This document shows positions 52,371 to 61,641 of a stretch of DNA of 64,000 nucleotides, piece after piece. The first letter of the stretch is position 1, and each line of letters starts with the position of its first letter. Source of the stretch: PLOWO2-12-38-17 sp963709355 (lineage in GTDB: Bacteria > Planctomycetota > Brocadiia > Brocadiales > Brocadiaceae). Location: assembly GCA_963709355.1 (NCBI GenBank), contig CAVPVY010000005.1:744001-808000 (forward strand). The letters are read 5' to 3'. The notes beneath the pieces were generated by a model. That model was not told where the DNA came from. It worked only from the letters and a program-made list of their open reading frames with translations, and ran no database searches. The translations under genes were made by a program, and so were the position numbers.

Positions 52371-52964
52371 ATGGAAAATGTGAAGCGATTAAAAATAGAT
52401 TTTGATATAGAATGTATTTATAATATTCAGCTTTTTCTGATGAACTTACTGAATACCCATGACGTAGTATATGATATAGATGGAAATATAGTTAATGAAA
52501 TAAATGCCTCGGCTTATTGTAAGTCGTTACGGTTTACAAGTGAGCGTAAAGAATTATGCAGTTGTTATAGCTGGGAATTATCAAAGAGTGCTATTTACTA
52601 TAAAAAGATATTTGAGGACACATGTCCTGGCGGTTTAACAATACAAGCAATACCTATATTGTTAGATGAAAATACAGTAATTGGCGCTCATTGTGTGACC
52701 ACTTCCAATACACCCCGCTCTAAATTTACTGTATATGATATTGCCTCCCAATACAAAATTGACGCACATATTCTATGGGATGCGGTTAAGAAGACACCAC
52801 TTATACCCAAACCTATTTTGAAGATTGCAGCAGAACAGGGCGTTTTATCAACTGAGTTGATGTCAAAAGTTATGGCTCGTGTTTATATGTTAAAGCAGAG
52901 CGAAGAGGTTGTAACAAAAAAATTTCATTCAATTGAAGAGATTGTTAAAAACAAGAAGGAATGA
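52371..52964 (+). CDS. Stand-alone PocR-type ligand-binding domain protein
   Basis: A 197-residue protein. Residues about 20-155 match the PocR sensory domain: a D-x-x-G-N turn near 38, C50, the C-S-C pair at 63-65, C85-P-G-G-L and I-P-I-L-L-D-E with I-G-A-H. PocR domains bind small hydrocarbon-derived ligands and are usually fused to HTH or signalling domains. Here no DNA-binding or kinase domain follows, only a helical tail of about 50 residues. It may sense a ligand and act through a partner. The ribosome binding site is weak. Confidence 0.7.
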   Translation: MENVKRLKIDFDIECIYNIQLFLMNLLNTHDVVYDIDGNIVNEINASAYCKSLRFTSERKELCSCYSWELSKSAIYYKKIFEDTCPGGLTIQAIPILLDENTVIGAHCVTTSNTPRSKFTVYDIASQYKIDAHILWDAVKKTPLIPKPILKIAAEQGVLSTELMSKVMARVYMLKQSEEVVTKKFHSIEEIVKNKKE

Positions 52965-53040
52965 TTTATATAATAATCTAATTACCATTTAAGAGGTTCT
53001 TTCGGGTATTGGTAAATCATCCCTCGGCTCGTCTTCTTGT
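52951..53040. repeat. Nested inverted repeat at the end of the PocR-domain gene
   Basis: ACAAGAAG (52951-52958) pairs with CTTCTTGT (53033-53040), ATGATTTA (52961-52968) with TAAATCAT (53013-53020) and TTACC (52982-52986) with GGTAA (53011-53015). The outer two form a long interrupted stem that starts inside the last codons of the gene. It may stabilise or end the transcript. Confidence 0.5.
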
Positions 53041-53379
53041 CTGTAATTTATTCCACTAAAAAATGTGCTTCCAATTAGTTTTAAATTATATTTGTCCCAA
53101 TTACCGCAAATTTACCTTGCTTTTTTAATTCCGTTTAGATAATTTAGTATCTCAAATTTTATAAAAGACAGGATTTAAACAGGTTACATAAATTTATTGA
53201 TATAGACGAATATATTTTTGTAAATAAACACAAAGGTAATATTCCTAAATATTATGTGAGAATATCATCTCGTCAAATATCTGATAAATTTCATAATTTA
53301 TTGAAATAAATTGATTCTTTAGATGTACCGTTAAATAGCTTGATGACAAATCCACCTTATTAATGGGAGGATTGAAAGT
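52965..53379. other. Intergenic region with inverted repeats and a decayed ORF
   Basis: These 415 bases hold the right half of a nested inverted repeat (see 52951-53040) and an open stretch at about 53145-53309 that reads R-L-H-K-F-I-D-I-D-E-Y and Y-V-R-I-S-S-R-Q-I-S-D without an ATG. It is likely a remnant. The parA promoter should be near the right end. Confidence 0.45.
53145..53309 (+). pseudogene. Short decayed ORF of unknown origin
   Basis: An open frame of about 54 codons ends at TAA 53307-53309 and has no ATG or ribosome binding site. The sense looks protein-like, with K-F-I-D-I-D-E-Y and Y-V-R-I-S-S-R-Q-I-S-D-K. It vaguely recalls the ends of LAGLIDADG-type endonucleases, but that is only an impression. 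Confidence 0.25.
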
Positions 53380-54153
53380 ATGAGAAGTATTGCATTGTTA
53401 AACCAGAAGGGGGGGGTAGGTAAAACCACAACAACCGCAAATCTTAGTGCCTGCCTTGCAATGCTAGGTAAAAAGGTACTTGCCATAGATATGGACCCTC
53501 AGGCAAATTTAAGCGTGCATCTAGGTGTTGACATTTATAAGCTAAAATATTCCGTGTATAATCTTATTAACGGCGAGTGTACAGCCAACGATGTAATTTT
53601 ACACACAGGCATGATTGGACTTGATATTATCCCTTCTAATATTGACCTCTCAGGAGCTGAGATTGAACTGGTAGGTGTGGTTGGGCGTGAGACTGTACTA
53701 AAAGAATATTTGGGAAACGTATTAGATAGATATGATTATGTTCTTTTTGATTGTCCTCCGTCACTTGGTTTGTTGACTATTAATGTTTTGACGTTAGTAA
53801 AAGAAGTTTTCGTTCCTGTTCAAACAGAATTTTTTGCCTTGAGAGGTGTAGCTAAACTGCTGGATACTTACGAAGTTGTTAAGAAACGTTTAAACCATAA
53901 GCTGGAAGTGACAGGAATTATCCTTTGTATGTACACAAGCAGGACACGCCTCAGCCAGGAGGTTGTGGAGAAGATCCAGAAACATGAATATTTTAAAGGC
54001 AAGGTATTTAATACTATAATAAGGAAGAATGTGAAGCTTTCTGAATCGCCAAGTCATGGTAAACCTATTATATCCTATGCGCCAAATTCACACGGTTCAG
54101 AGGATTATATGGCACTTGCAGAAGAAGTAGTTCAGCGTGAGAAAAGAAGGTAA
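53380..54153 (+). CDS. ParA/Soj-family ATPase
   Basis: A 257-residue deviant-Walker ATPase. K-G-G-V-G-K-T-T near residue 10 has the signature lysine, D-M-D-P-Q-A-N near 39 is switch I and D-C-P-P-S-L-G near 123 Walker B. Length and the S-E-S-P-S-H-G-K-P segment near 225 match Soj/ParA proteins that position chromosomes, plasmids or protein clusters. No ParB or parS-like repeat is visible nearby; the partner is instead a membrane-anchored protein. The Walker A codons contain eight consecutive G's (53409-53416). GGGAGG precedes the ATG. Confidence 0.92.
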   Translation: MRSIALLNQKGGVGKTTTTANLSACLAMLGKKVLAIDMDPQANLSVHLGVDIYKLKYSVYNLINGECTANDVILHTGMIGLDIIPSNIDLSGAEIELVGVVGRETVLKEYLGNVLDRYDYVLFDCPPSLGLLTINVLTLVKEVFVPVQTEFFALRGVAKLLDTYEVVKKRLNHKLEVTGIILCMYTSRTRLSQEVVEKIQKHEYFKGKVFNTIIRKNVKLSESPSHGKPIISYAPNSHGSEDYMALAEEVVQREKRR

Positions 54154-54177
54154 GATATAATTATTTGGAGAAGAGAT

Positions 54178-54765
54178 ATGGTAAGGGATAATGCACTTGG
54201 GAATGATCCTTTGGGCTGGATTAAACTGACCAAAGAAGGTAAAAAGGTACCTACTCCTGAACATTTAAGTGCAGAAAAGCAGAAAGAAGAAAAGGTTAAG
54301 CAACAAACAACAGTTAACCAACAAAAGCTGTTTCCAACTAAAAGTGCAGAAGCAAAAATTGTTTCAGATACATCAAAAACAAAGACCGAAACCAGGGGTT
54401 CGGTTAATAATGTTATAGATAAACCAAAGCCAAAGGTTGTTATGGGGAGGATGTATGAGAAGCCATCGGTTGAGGGATTAAAACAAATAGAGACAGAAGT
54501 TGGTGTTTCAAAAGAATCAAAAAATTATTATACACAACCCGCTCCCAGTTATATAACAACACAACCGTTTAAAATCAACAATCAAAGAGTAGAACAAATA
54601 CCATCTGCTACTTCTGCAATTAGTTTTTCCACATATATTATAATTGCTTATACTGCGCTGATACTTATTCTGGGGTTTTTTGTGTATCATGACCTTTCAA
54701 AGCGTATAAACCGGCTTGAGGCAAAATTTCTTACCGTTGAAAAGGCGCTGAGTATTAAAAAATAG
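54178..54765 (+). CDS. Membrane-anchored protein partnered with ParA
   Basis: A 195-residue protein 24 bases after parA. Residues 1-145 are polar, rich in K, E, T, P and Q, and probably disordered. One hydrophobic helix at about 150-171 is followed by a short coiled coil of about 25 residues (L-S-K-R-I-N-R-L-E-A-K). GGAG lies 7 bases before the ATG. I recognise no family. The order suggests a cytoplasmic, flexible arm that recruits or is positioned by ParA, held at the membrane, with the coiled coil on the other side or reversed. This is inference. Confidence 0.72.
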   Translation: MVRDNALGNDPLGWIKLTKEGKKVPTPEHLSAEKQKEEKVKQQTTVNQQKLFPTKSAEAKIVSDTSKTKTETRGSVNNVIDKPKPKVVMGRMYEKPSVEGLKQIETEVGVSKESKNYYTQPAPSYITTQPFKINNQRVEQIPSATSAISFSTYIIIAYTALILILGFFVYHDLSKRINRLEAKFLTVEKALSIKK

Positions 54766-55013
54766 CGTAATATTTACATCCCCGCGTGTTTTTATAAGTT
54801 AATTAAAGTTGGTGTCATTCTTTCAGTCGTTGTTATTTGTTAGGATTCTCAAAGATAATCAATCCTTAATAGTTAAAGTTCAGTTTAAATAATATCCAGA
54901 CAAGCCTTGTTATGCTCTCCTCATTGTTACCTCTTCATGAAACATATAAAAATCATAATAAAATACAATTGAAATGATTTTCTTAATGTTTTATATTCTT
55001 TCTATAATAAAAA

Positions 55014-58000
55014 ATGATTAAAACATATCTGAAAAACATATACGATATTTTTGTTCGTGGTGATGCTACAGAGGAAAGTTATTATGCCACCCTTGCTGGA
55101 TTTTTACAAGATTACTCAAAGCAAAAAATCAAAAAACAACTTCAGATAACCACACTCCCCAAGAAAACCGAAGCGGGTAATCCCGATTTCAGAATTTGGG
55201 ATGGTGCATCTCATAATATTATCGGTTATGTAGAAGCCAAAAATCCCACAATTGATTATTTAGAGCAGATTGAAACAACCGAACAATTAAAACGATACTT
55301 AAAAACCTTTCCAAATCTTATCCTTACCAATTTCTTTGAATTCAGGCTCTATCGCGATGGCGAACTTATAGACAAGGTTTTTATCGGCAGGTCTTTTACA
55401 ATGCACAAACTCAGAACAATCCCGCCGGTTGAAAACGAACAAGATTTTCTGAACCTCCTTGAAAAATTCTTCTCATTCTCACAGCCCAGACTCTATGACG
55501 CCGAATCACTCGCTAGGATTTTGGCAGATAAAACTCGGTTTTTGAGGGACGAAGTAATTACTCAGGAGTTAAGGGAAGAACAGGAAGGAAAAAGAAGGAG
55601 TATAATTGGATTTTATGAAGCCTTTAAACAGTATCTCATAAGTGATCTTTCAAAAGAATCGTTTGCTGATCTTTATTCACAAACTATTACCTATGGACTT
55701 TTTGCCGCGCGAACCCGATCAAAGAACAGCTTTAGCAGAAAACTTGCCTATGATAATATCCCTCGCACAATTGGAATTCTAAGGGATATATTCAGGTTCA
55801 TTTCACTGGAAGAACCGCCTAAACAAATGGAATGGATTATTGATGATATATCTGAAGTTCTGGCGGTTACTGATGTAAATAAAATTCTTCATGATTATTT
55901 TCACGCTGGTAAGGGGAAAGATCCCATTATTCATTTCTACGAGACATTTCTTGCAGAATATGACCCAGAAACAAGAGAGAAAAGAGGTGTTTATTATACC
56001 CCTGAACCTGTTGTCTCTTATATCGTTCGCTCTTTACACCGTATCTTAGAGACACATTTTAGTAGAAAAGATGGATTCGCAAGCGAATATGTTACTGTGC
56101 TTGATCCCGCAGCGGGGACGTTAACATTTCTTGCGGAGGCTTCAAGGCTTGCGGTTGATGAATTTACGTCAAAATATGGCGAAGGCGGCAAGGAACATTT
56201 TATCAAAGAACACATACTTGGGAATTTCTATGCCTTTGAACTGATGATGGCGCCATATGCAGTGGGGCATCTTAAGATGTCTTTCCTTCTTGAAGAGATA
56301 GGCTATAAACTCAAGGAAGACGACAGGTTTAAACTTTATTTAACAAATGCCTTGGAGATTAAAGAACATGCCGTTACTAAAGATTTTGCAGGACCCGGAT
56401 GGTATTCTATCTCAGAAGAATCTCGTTTAGCAGGTAATATTAAAAGAGACCAACCAATACTTGTGATACTTGGCAATCCACCGTATTCAGTGAGTTCTGT
56501 CAATAAATCGGATTTTATTGAAAGGGAGATGGAGCGTTATAAGGAGGATGTTCGTGATGAAAGGAATATACAGCCCCTTTCCGATGATTATATAAAGTTT
56601 ATAAGATTTGCACATTGGAAGATTGATAATACTGGCAAAGGTGTTATTGGGATGATTACAAATAATTCTTATCTTTCGGGGCTGATTCATCGTGGTATGA
56701 GAAGGAAATTACTTGAGAGTTTTAACGAGATTTACATCCTGAATCTGCATGGGAACAGTCGTATTGGAGAGACATGCATAGATGGTTCTAAGGATGAAAA
56801 CGTTTTTGATATTCAGCAAGGTGTATCAATTGCCATCTTTATAAAAAATAAAAATCAAAGAGGTCTTGGTAGGGTATTTTATCAAGATGTTTATGGCTTA
56901 CGTGAAAAGAAATATAGTTATCTGAACATGGGTGATACCAACACGACAAACTGGAAGGAATTGAAACCTACAATGCCACATTATTTCTTTGTTAAGAAAG
57001 ATTTTTTACACGTGAGCAGTTATTATAAATTTCCAGGTATTCAGGAAATATTTCTTCAATCTTCCAGCGGTGTAAAAACGCATAGAGACCATTTTGTTAT
57101 TGGGTTTACAGAGGAGGAGATAAAGCAGAAGATGATAGTATTTACCGGTGGATTATCTGATGCGATGGTAAGGCAAGGTCTAAATTTAAAGGATACACAT
57201 GATTTTAAACTAAAAGAAGCACGAGATAAGTTAAAAAAAGAGGATTGGACAAAATCAATCATCCCATACTCATATCGCCCATTTGATAACCGGTATATTT
57301 GCTACAGACCAGAATTGATTGATAGAGATAGATATAATGTAATGCAGCACTTTCTGAAGGAGACGCTTGCTTTGGTTGCTATGCGCCAATATGTTTACGA
57401 TCCAGTAAAAACATACAATTATGCTTTTTGTACCGAAAACATTATTGATGATCGTTATTTTGTAAGTAATCGTGGCACTTGTACTATTTTCCCTCTTTAT
57501 CTTTACAAAGAAAAGAACAAGCCTGAAAACCGTTCTTTGGGTAGTCAGATGCTTCTTTTTGAATCAAAGACAGATTATAGTATAAAAACACCCAATCTCT
57601 CTGAAAAGTTAATTGAACAACTGACAAAAGCATTTAAGAAAACGCCATTGCCAGAACAGATTTTTTATTATATCTACGCTAACCTTTATTCTAATAACTA
57701 CCGGAACAAATATGCTGAATTTCTCAAGATTGATTTTCCACGAATCCCTTTTACTAAAGATTATAAATTGTTCGTCAAAATGGGTGATTATGGGAAAAGA
57801 CTCGTTGATTTACATCTGCTTAAATCACCGGAACTAGACCCGCCTACCGCCAAATTTCAGGGCAAAGGAGACAACAGGGTTGAGAAATTACATTACGACC
57901 ATTCGCAGTTATTTATAAACAAAGGCCGGTATTTTGAGGGTGTAGAACCAGGGGTATTTGAGTATCAGATCGGCGGCTATCAGGTATGTGAAAAATGGCT

Positions 58001-58157
58001 AAAAGACAGGAAGGAAAGAAAGCTATCGCTTGACGATATAAAACACTATTGTAATTTTGTCACTGCCATTAAGAAGACTATTGATGTCCAAAAGATAATA
58101 GATAATATTTATCAAAAAAGTGAAGACGAGACTATAAAATTTGATATGGTAAAATAA
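55014..58157 (+). CDS. Single-chain restriction-modification enzyme (type ISP/IIG-like N6-adenine methyltransferase)
   Basis: A 1047-residue protein with its own N-terminal nuclease-like domain: Asp58 in N-P-D-F and Glu74-x-Lys76 in Y-V-E-A-K fit PD-(D/E)xK. A helical linker leads to an N6-adenine methylase with G-V-Y-Y-T-P-E-P near 325, motif I D-P-A-A-G-T at 364-369 and motif IV N-P-P-Y at 488-491. The last 350 residues act as target recognition; the end (Y-Q-I-G-G-Y ... K-W-L-K-D-R) matches the type ISP C-terminal domain. No helicase motifs are seen, unlike true ISP enzymes. It likely defends against phage DNA. The stop codon is TAA. Confidence 0.86.
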   Translation: MIKTYLKNIYDIFVRGDATEESYYATLAGFLQDYSKQKIKKQLQITTLPKKTEAGNPDFRIWDGASHNIIGYVEAKNPTIDYLEQIETTEQLKRYLKTFPNLILTNFFEFRLYRDGELIDKVFIGRSFTMHKLRTIPPVENEQDFLNLLEKFFSFSQPRLYDAESLARILADKTRFLRDEVITQELREEQEGKRRSIIGFYEAFKQYLISDLSKESFADLYSQTITYGLFAARTRSKNSFSRKLAYDNIPRTIGILRDIFRFISLEEPPKQMEWIIDDISEVLAVTDVNKILHDYFHAGKGKDPIIHFYETFLAEYDPETREKRGVYYTPEPVVSYIVRSLHRILETHFSRKDGFASEYVTVLDPAAGTLTFLAEASRLAVDEFTSKYGEGGKEHFIKEHILGNFYAFELMMAPYAVGHLKMSFLLEEIGYKLKEDDRFKLYLTNALEIKEHAVTKDFAGPGWYSISEESRLAGNIKRDQPILVILGNPPYSVSSVNKSDFIEREMERYKEDVRDERNIQPLSDDYIKFIRFAHWKIDNTGKGVIGMITNNSYLSGLIHRGMRRKLLESFNEIYILNLHGNSRIGETCIDGSKDENVFDIQQGVSIAIFIKNKNQRGLGRVFYQDVYGLREKKYSYLNMGDTNTTNWKELKPTMPHYFFVKKDFLHVSSYYKFPGIQEIFLQSSSGVKTHRDHFVIGFTEEEIKQKMIVFTGGLSDAMVRQGLNLKDTHDFKLKEARDKLKKEDWTKSIIPYSYRPFDNRYICYRPELIDRDRYNVMQHFLKETLALVAMRQYVYDPVKTYNYAFCTENIIDDRYFVSNRGTCTIFPLYLYKEKNKPENRSLGSQMLLFESKTDYSIKTPNLSEKLIEQLTKAFKKTPLPEQIFYYIYANLYSNNYRNKYAEFLKIDFPRIPFTKDYKLFVKMGDYGKRLVDLHLLKSPELDPPTAKFQGKGDNRVEKLHYDHSQLFINKGRYFEGVEPGVFEYQIGGYQVCEKWLKDRKERKLSLDDIKHYCNFVTAIKKTIDVQKIIDNIYQKSEDETIKFDMVK

Positions 58158-58349
58158 GTTGTTTTTAAGGTGATTTTTTTAATTGTCTGACAAAAGTAAG
58201 TATAAATAGTAATATGAATAGTTGGTTGATTTTATAATACAAATAAAAACCTCATCTCTCGCGTGATGCAGGACTCGACTCCATGTGAAGTATTTATGCC
58301 GAGAATGTAAGAATATTTTTACTAAGAGACTAAGTAATAAATTATTCTA

Positions 58350-60341
58350 CTACGACCATTTATTTTGCTTAGTTAATCCATTAAAATCAACAGACGGCTC
58401 AGGAGTTGTGACTAATTCGATATTTTCCAGTTCCGTTTCTGTAATCTCCGGTTTTTGCATTTCCTGTATCCTGAATTGCATATCGAATAGTTTTTTGTAT
58501 AACCCACCATTTGCAAGGAGTTCATGGTGAATGCCCTTTTCTACAATTCGTCCTTTATCCAATACCAGAATTAAATCGGCATGTAAAATAGTTGACAGAC
58601 GATGTGCTATTACGAAGGTGGTTCGGTTTTTAATTAAACGATATATGGCGCTCTGAATTAACTGCTCTGTTTCACTATCAACAGACGATGTAGCTTCATC
58701 CAGTATAAGAATTCTTGGATTGGCAAGTATTGCACGGGCAATTGCGATTCGCTGTTTCTGTCCGCCAGAGAGTTTTACACCGCGTTCTCCTATTATTGAA
58801 TTATATTCCAAAGGTAGTTCCATGATAAAATCGTGCGCATTTGCGGCGCGGGCAGCCTCCTCAATTTCTTTATCCGTTGCGTCGGACGTTGCATAACTTA
58901 TATTCGCTTTTATTGTATTGTTAAAGAGGAACGGTTCTTGGAGCACCATTGCAATTTGTTTACGCAGTGAATGGAGTTTCACGTCCTTTATGTTAAATTT
59001 GTCTATTAATATTTCTCCTCCGATTGGGTCATAAAATCGCGGGATTAACTTTGTTATTGTGGTTTTGCCGCTGCCGCTTGGGCCAACCAAGGCAATCATT
59101 TGGCCGGGGCATACATTTATATTTATATCTGTTAAGACTTCGGCTTCATTACTATACTTGAAATGAACATGTCTGAATTCTATATTTCCGTGCACTGTAG
59201 GTAAATCAATTGCATCAGGGATATCCTTCAATTCGGGAGGTGTATCCAGTGTTTCAAAGATACGTTCTGTAGAGGCAACGGCGCGCTGAATCTGATTGTA
59301 AAAACGTGTTAGCCCGGTAATCGGACCGTACATCATCTGTAAATATGGAAAAAATATTACAAATGTTCCGGCGGAAAGCTGTCCTTGCAATACCTTATAT
59401 CCGCCAAAACAGATGACTACCACTGCTCCAATTTCTGTCATAAAGTCAATGATAGGTCTGAGTGTTGAAACAAGCCGGAGGGTACGAACATAAAGGCGGT
59501 AATTCTCATAGTTTTTATTTCTGAAACGCTCCATCTCTTCGTCTTCTTTTGCAAAACTTGTAATGACCCTAATACCTGATATATTATCCTGGATGAGGGC
59601 GTTAAGATCGGCAGTTTTGTCTCTCAGCAAACGGAAGACTTTTCTTATCCTTTTACCGAAATTGTATGTGCAGAGTGATATAAATGGGCACACTACTAAT
59701 GCAATAATTGTGAGCTGGAAGTCGAGTTTTATACAAAAATAAAGAATCCATCCGAATTTGAACATATCTGTAATAAAAGTAATAACCGGGCCTACTATTG
59801 CCTGTTCAAGCGAGTTTACGTCATTCATGAGTCTGCTCATGATATCGCCTGTTTTATTATTTTCAAAATAGCTGAGAGGGAATCTTTGGATATGGTTGTA
59901 AAGCTGGTTGCGCATGTCATAAATTAGTCTTTGTCCTAATTCAGAGGTAATGTAACCATGCGCTATTGATATACCGCTATTTACGGCGTGTAATAATATA
60001 AAGCTTATAGCAAGAAAAATTAATATAACGATAGTAGCATTGTTATCATTAAACCAATGTTTATGTACATAGTTTGAGGCAGTTAATAATGGTTTAGAAA
60101 GTGGAATATTGTTGTTTTGACTTGATGCATTGGTTTTGTTAGAAGTTGTTTTGTCAGAATGAGTATTCTTAAGAAATTTATCGGTTATTTTAATTTCGTC
60201 TACAGCTATTCCTAATATTTGTGTTGGTAATACAGTTATAAAGGAAATTATTACCGAAAGAATTAAGATAATGATAGTCTTAGACCAGTAGGGACTTAAA
60301 TATCCAAGGAGTCTAATGTATGTGTTTTTTGTTTTACTCAT
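58350..60341 (-). CDS. MsbA-like ABC exporter (fused permease and ATPase)
   Basis: A 663-residue half-transporter. Six membrane helices lie within residues 1-330, then an ATPase domain with G-P-S-G-S-G-K-T-T, L-S-G-G-Q-K-Q-R and I-L-I-L-D-E-A-T-S-S-V-D, plus a switch His in V-I-A-H-R-L-S. It works as a homodimer, exporting lipids or drugs. The loop between helices 1 and 2 has an insert of about 50 residues rich in N, S and T. It overlaps the end of the MacB-like permease by 8 bases and ends the exporter operon. Confidence 0.9.
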   Translation of the reverse strand: MSKTKNTYIRLLGYLSPYWSKTIIILILSVIISFITVLPTQILGIAVDEIKITDKFLKNTHSDKTTSNKTNASSQNNNIPLSKPLLTASNYVHKHWFNDNNATIVILIFLAISFILLHAVNSGISIAHGYITSELGQRLIYDMRNQLYNHIQRFPLSYFENNKTGDIMSRLMNDVNSLEQAIVGPVITFITDMFKFGWILYFCIKLDFQLTIIALVVCPFISLCTYNFGKRIRKVFRLLRDKTADLNALIQDNISGIRVITSFAKEDEEMERFRNKNYENYRLYVRTLRLVSTLRPIIDFMTEIGAVVVICFGGYKVLQGQLSAGTFVIFFPYLQMMYGPITGLTRFYNQIQRAVASTERIFETLDTPPELKDIPDAIDLPTVHGNIEFRHVHFKYSNEAEVLTDININVCPGQMIALVGPSGSGKTTITKLIPRFYDPIGGEILIDKFNIKDVKLHSLRKQIAMVLQEPFLFNNTIKANISYATSDATDKEIEEAARAANAHDFIMELPLEYNSIIGERGVKLSGGQKQRIAIARAILANPRILILDEATSSVDSETEQLIQSAIYRLIKNRTTFVIAHRLSTILHADLILVLDKGRIVEKGIHHELLANGGLYKKLFDMQFRIQEMQKPEITETELENIELVTTPEPSVDFNGLTKQNKWS

Positions 60342-61545
60342 ATCTTAGCGCCTCAATTGGATTAAGGCGTGAAGCCTTTCTTGCGGGATAGTAGCCAAAG
60401 AATATGCCTACAATATTTGAAAAGAGAAAGGCAATGGCTATGGAAGGGACAGATAGTAGGGATGGCCAGCCGCCAAAGTATGAAACTAATTTTGACAGGA
60501 TTATGCCGAATATCACTCCAATTATACCGCCAATAGAACTTAAAACAGTTGCCTCTGTTAAAAATTGGAAGAGTATGTCTTTCTCCTTTGCACCGATTGC
60601 CATCCTGATGCCAATCTCCTTTGTTCTTTCAGTGGTTGAGACTAACATGATATTCATGATACCGATACCACCAACTATTAAAGATACGGATGCGATACTG
60701 CCGAGAAGGACAGTCATTGTATGGCTTGTTTCCATAATTGTTGATGCGAATTCAATCTGACTAATAATACTGAAGTCGTCTTCCTCGTTTGGTTTTAAAC
60801 GATGTCGCTGTCTTAATAAAGACGTAATCTGATCTATTGCTTCAAATCTTGCTTCTGCAGTAGTGGATGAAGCAAGAATTATACCTATATATGTGATGCC
60901 TAGAATCTTTCTCTGTATGGTAGTATAAGGCAACAAGATAACATCATCTTGGTCTTGTCCTGTAGGAGATTCTCCCTTCCTAGCCAGAACACCGATTACC
61001 CTGAAAGGCATGTTGTTTACACGAATCCATTTGTCAACCGGGTCAAGTGTGCCGAAAAGGTTTGTCAATACAGTTTGTCCAAGAACGCAGACCTTTGACA
61101 TGGTATTTATGTCCTGAGCGCTGATAAATCTTCCCGATTCAAGAGGCCAGTTTCTAATGATTTGATAGTCAGTGCCTACACCTGATATGTAAGTTGTCCA
61201 ATTCATATTGCCGTAAACTGCCTGAGTTGAGGTTCTGACTACTGGAGAAACGTAACTGACTGTGCTGCATTCTTTTTTTATTGCAGAAGCGTCTTCTGCA
61301 GTCATGGTAATAGTTCCACCGGTTGTGCCTCTCGTGGCTGAATGCACTGTGCTGATAGGTATAATAATAAGCACGTTTGTACCCAGACTATCGAGTTGTT
61401 TCTCAACCATCACCCTTGCTCCCTGCCCTATACCTACCATTGCAATTACTGCGCTAACACCGATAACGATACCAAGTATTGTTAACGATGAACGCAACTT
61501 ATTTCTCATAATTGCGCGTAAGGCTATTTTAAAGAGTACTGTCAT
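60334..61545 (-). CDS. MacB-like ABC transporter permease
   Basis: A 403-residue membrane protein with one N-terminal helix (about 15-40), a periplasmic core of about 230 residues (MacB-PCD) and three C-terminal helices of the FtsX domain. R-S-S-L-T-I-L-G-I-V-I-G-V-S-A-V near 18 and M-L-V-S-T-T-E-R-T-K-E-I-G-I-R near 305 are family signatures. The ATPase is a separate protein encoded just upstream in the operon. It uses ATP-driven motion to push substrates through a MacA/outer-membrane channel. Confidence 0.91.
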   Translation of the reverse strand: MTVLFKIALRAIMRNKLRSSLTILGIVIGVSAVIAMVGIGQGARVMVEKQLDSLGTNVLIIIPISTVHSATRGTTGGTITMTAEDASAIKKECSTVSYVSPVVRTSTQAVYGNMNWTTYISGVGTDYQIIRNWPLESGRFISAQDINTMSKVCVLGQTVLTNLFGTLDPVDKWIRVNNMPFRVIGVLARKGESPTGQDQDDVILLPYTTIQRKILGITYIGIILASSTTAEARFEAIDQITSLLRQRHRLKPNEEDDFSIISQIEFASTIMETSHTMTVLLGSIASVSLIVGGIGIMNIMLVSTTERTKEIGIRMAIGAKEKDILFQFLTEATVLSSIGGIIGVIFGIILSKLVSYFGGWPSLLSVPSIAIAFLFSNIVGIFFGYYPARKASRLNPIEALRYE

Positions 61546-61641
61546 AGCGATAAAACCTGTTAAATATTGTAATGTTAATAAACATATAAATAATCAGATG
61601 CCCATGTAGTCACAGATTCACAATGTATTTCCAGGGGTTTG

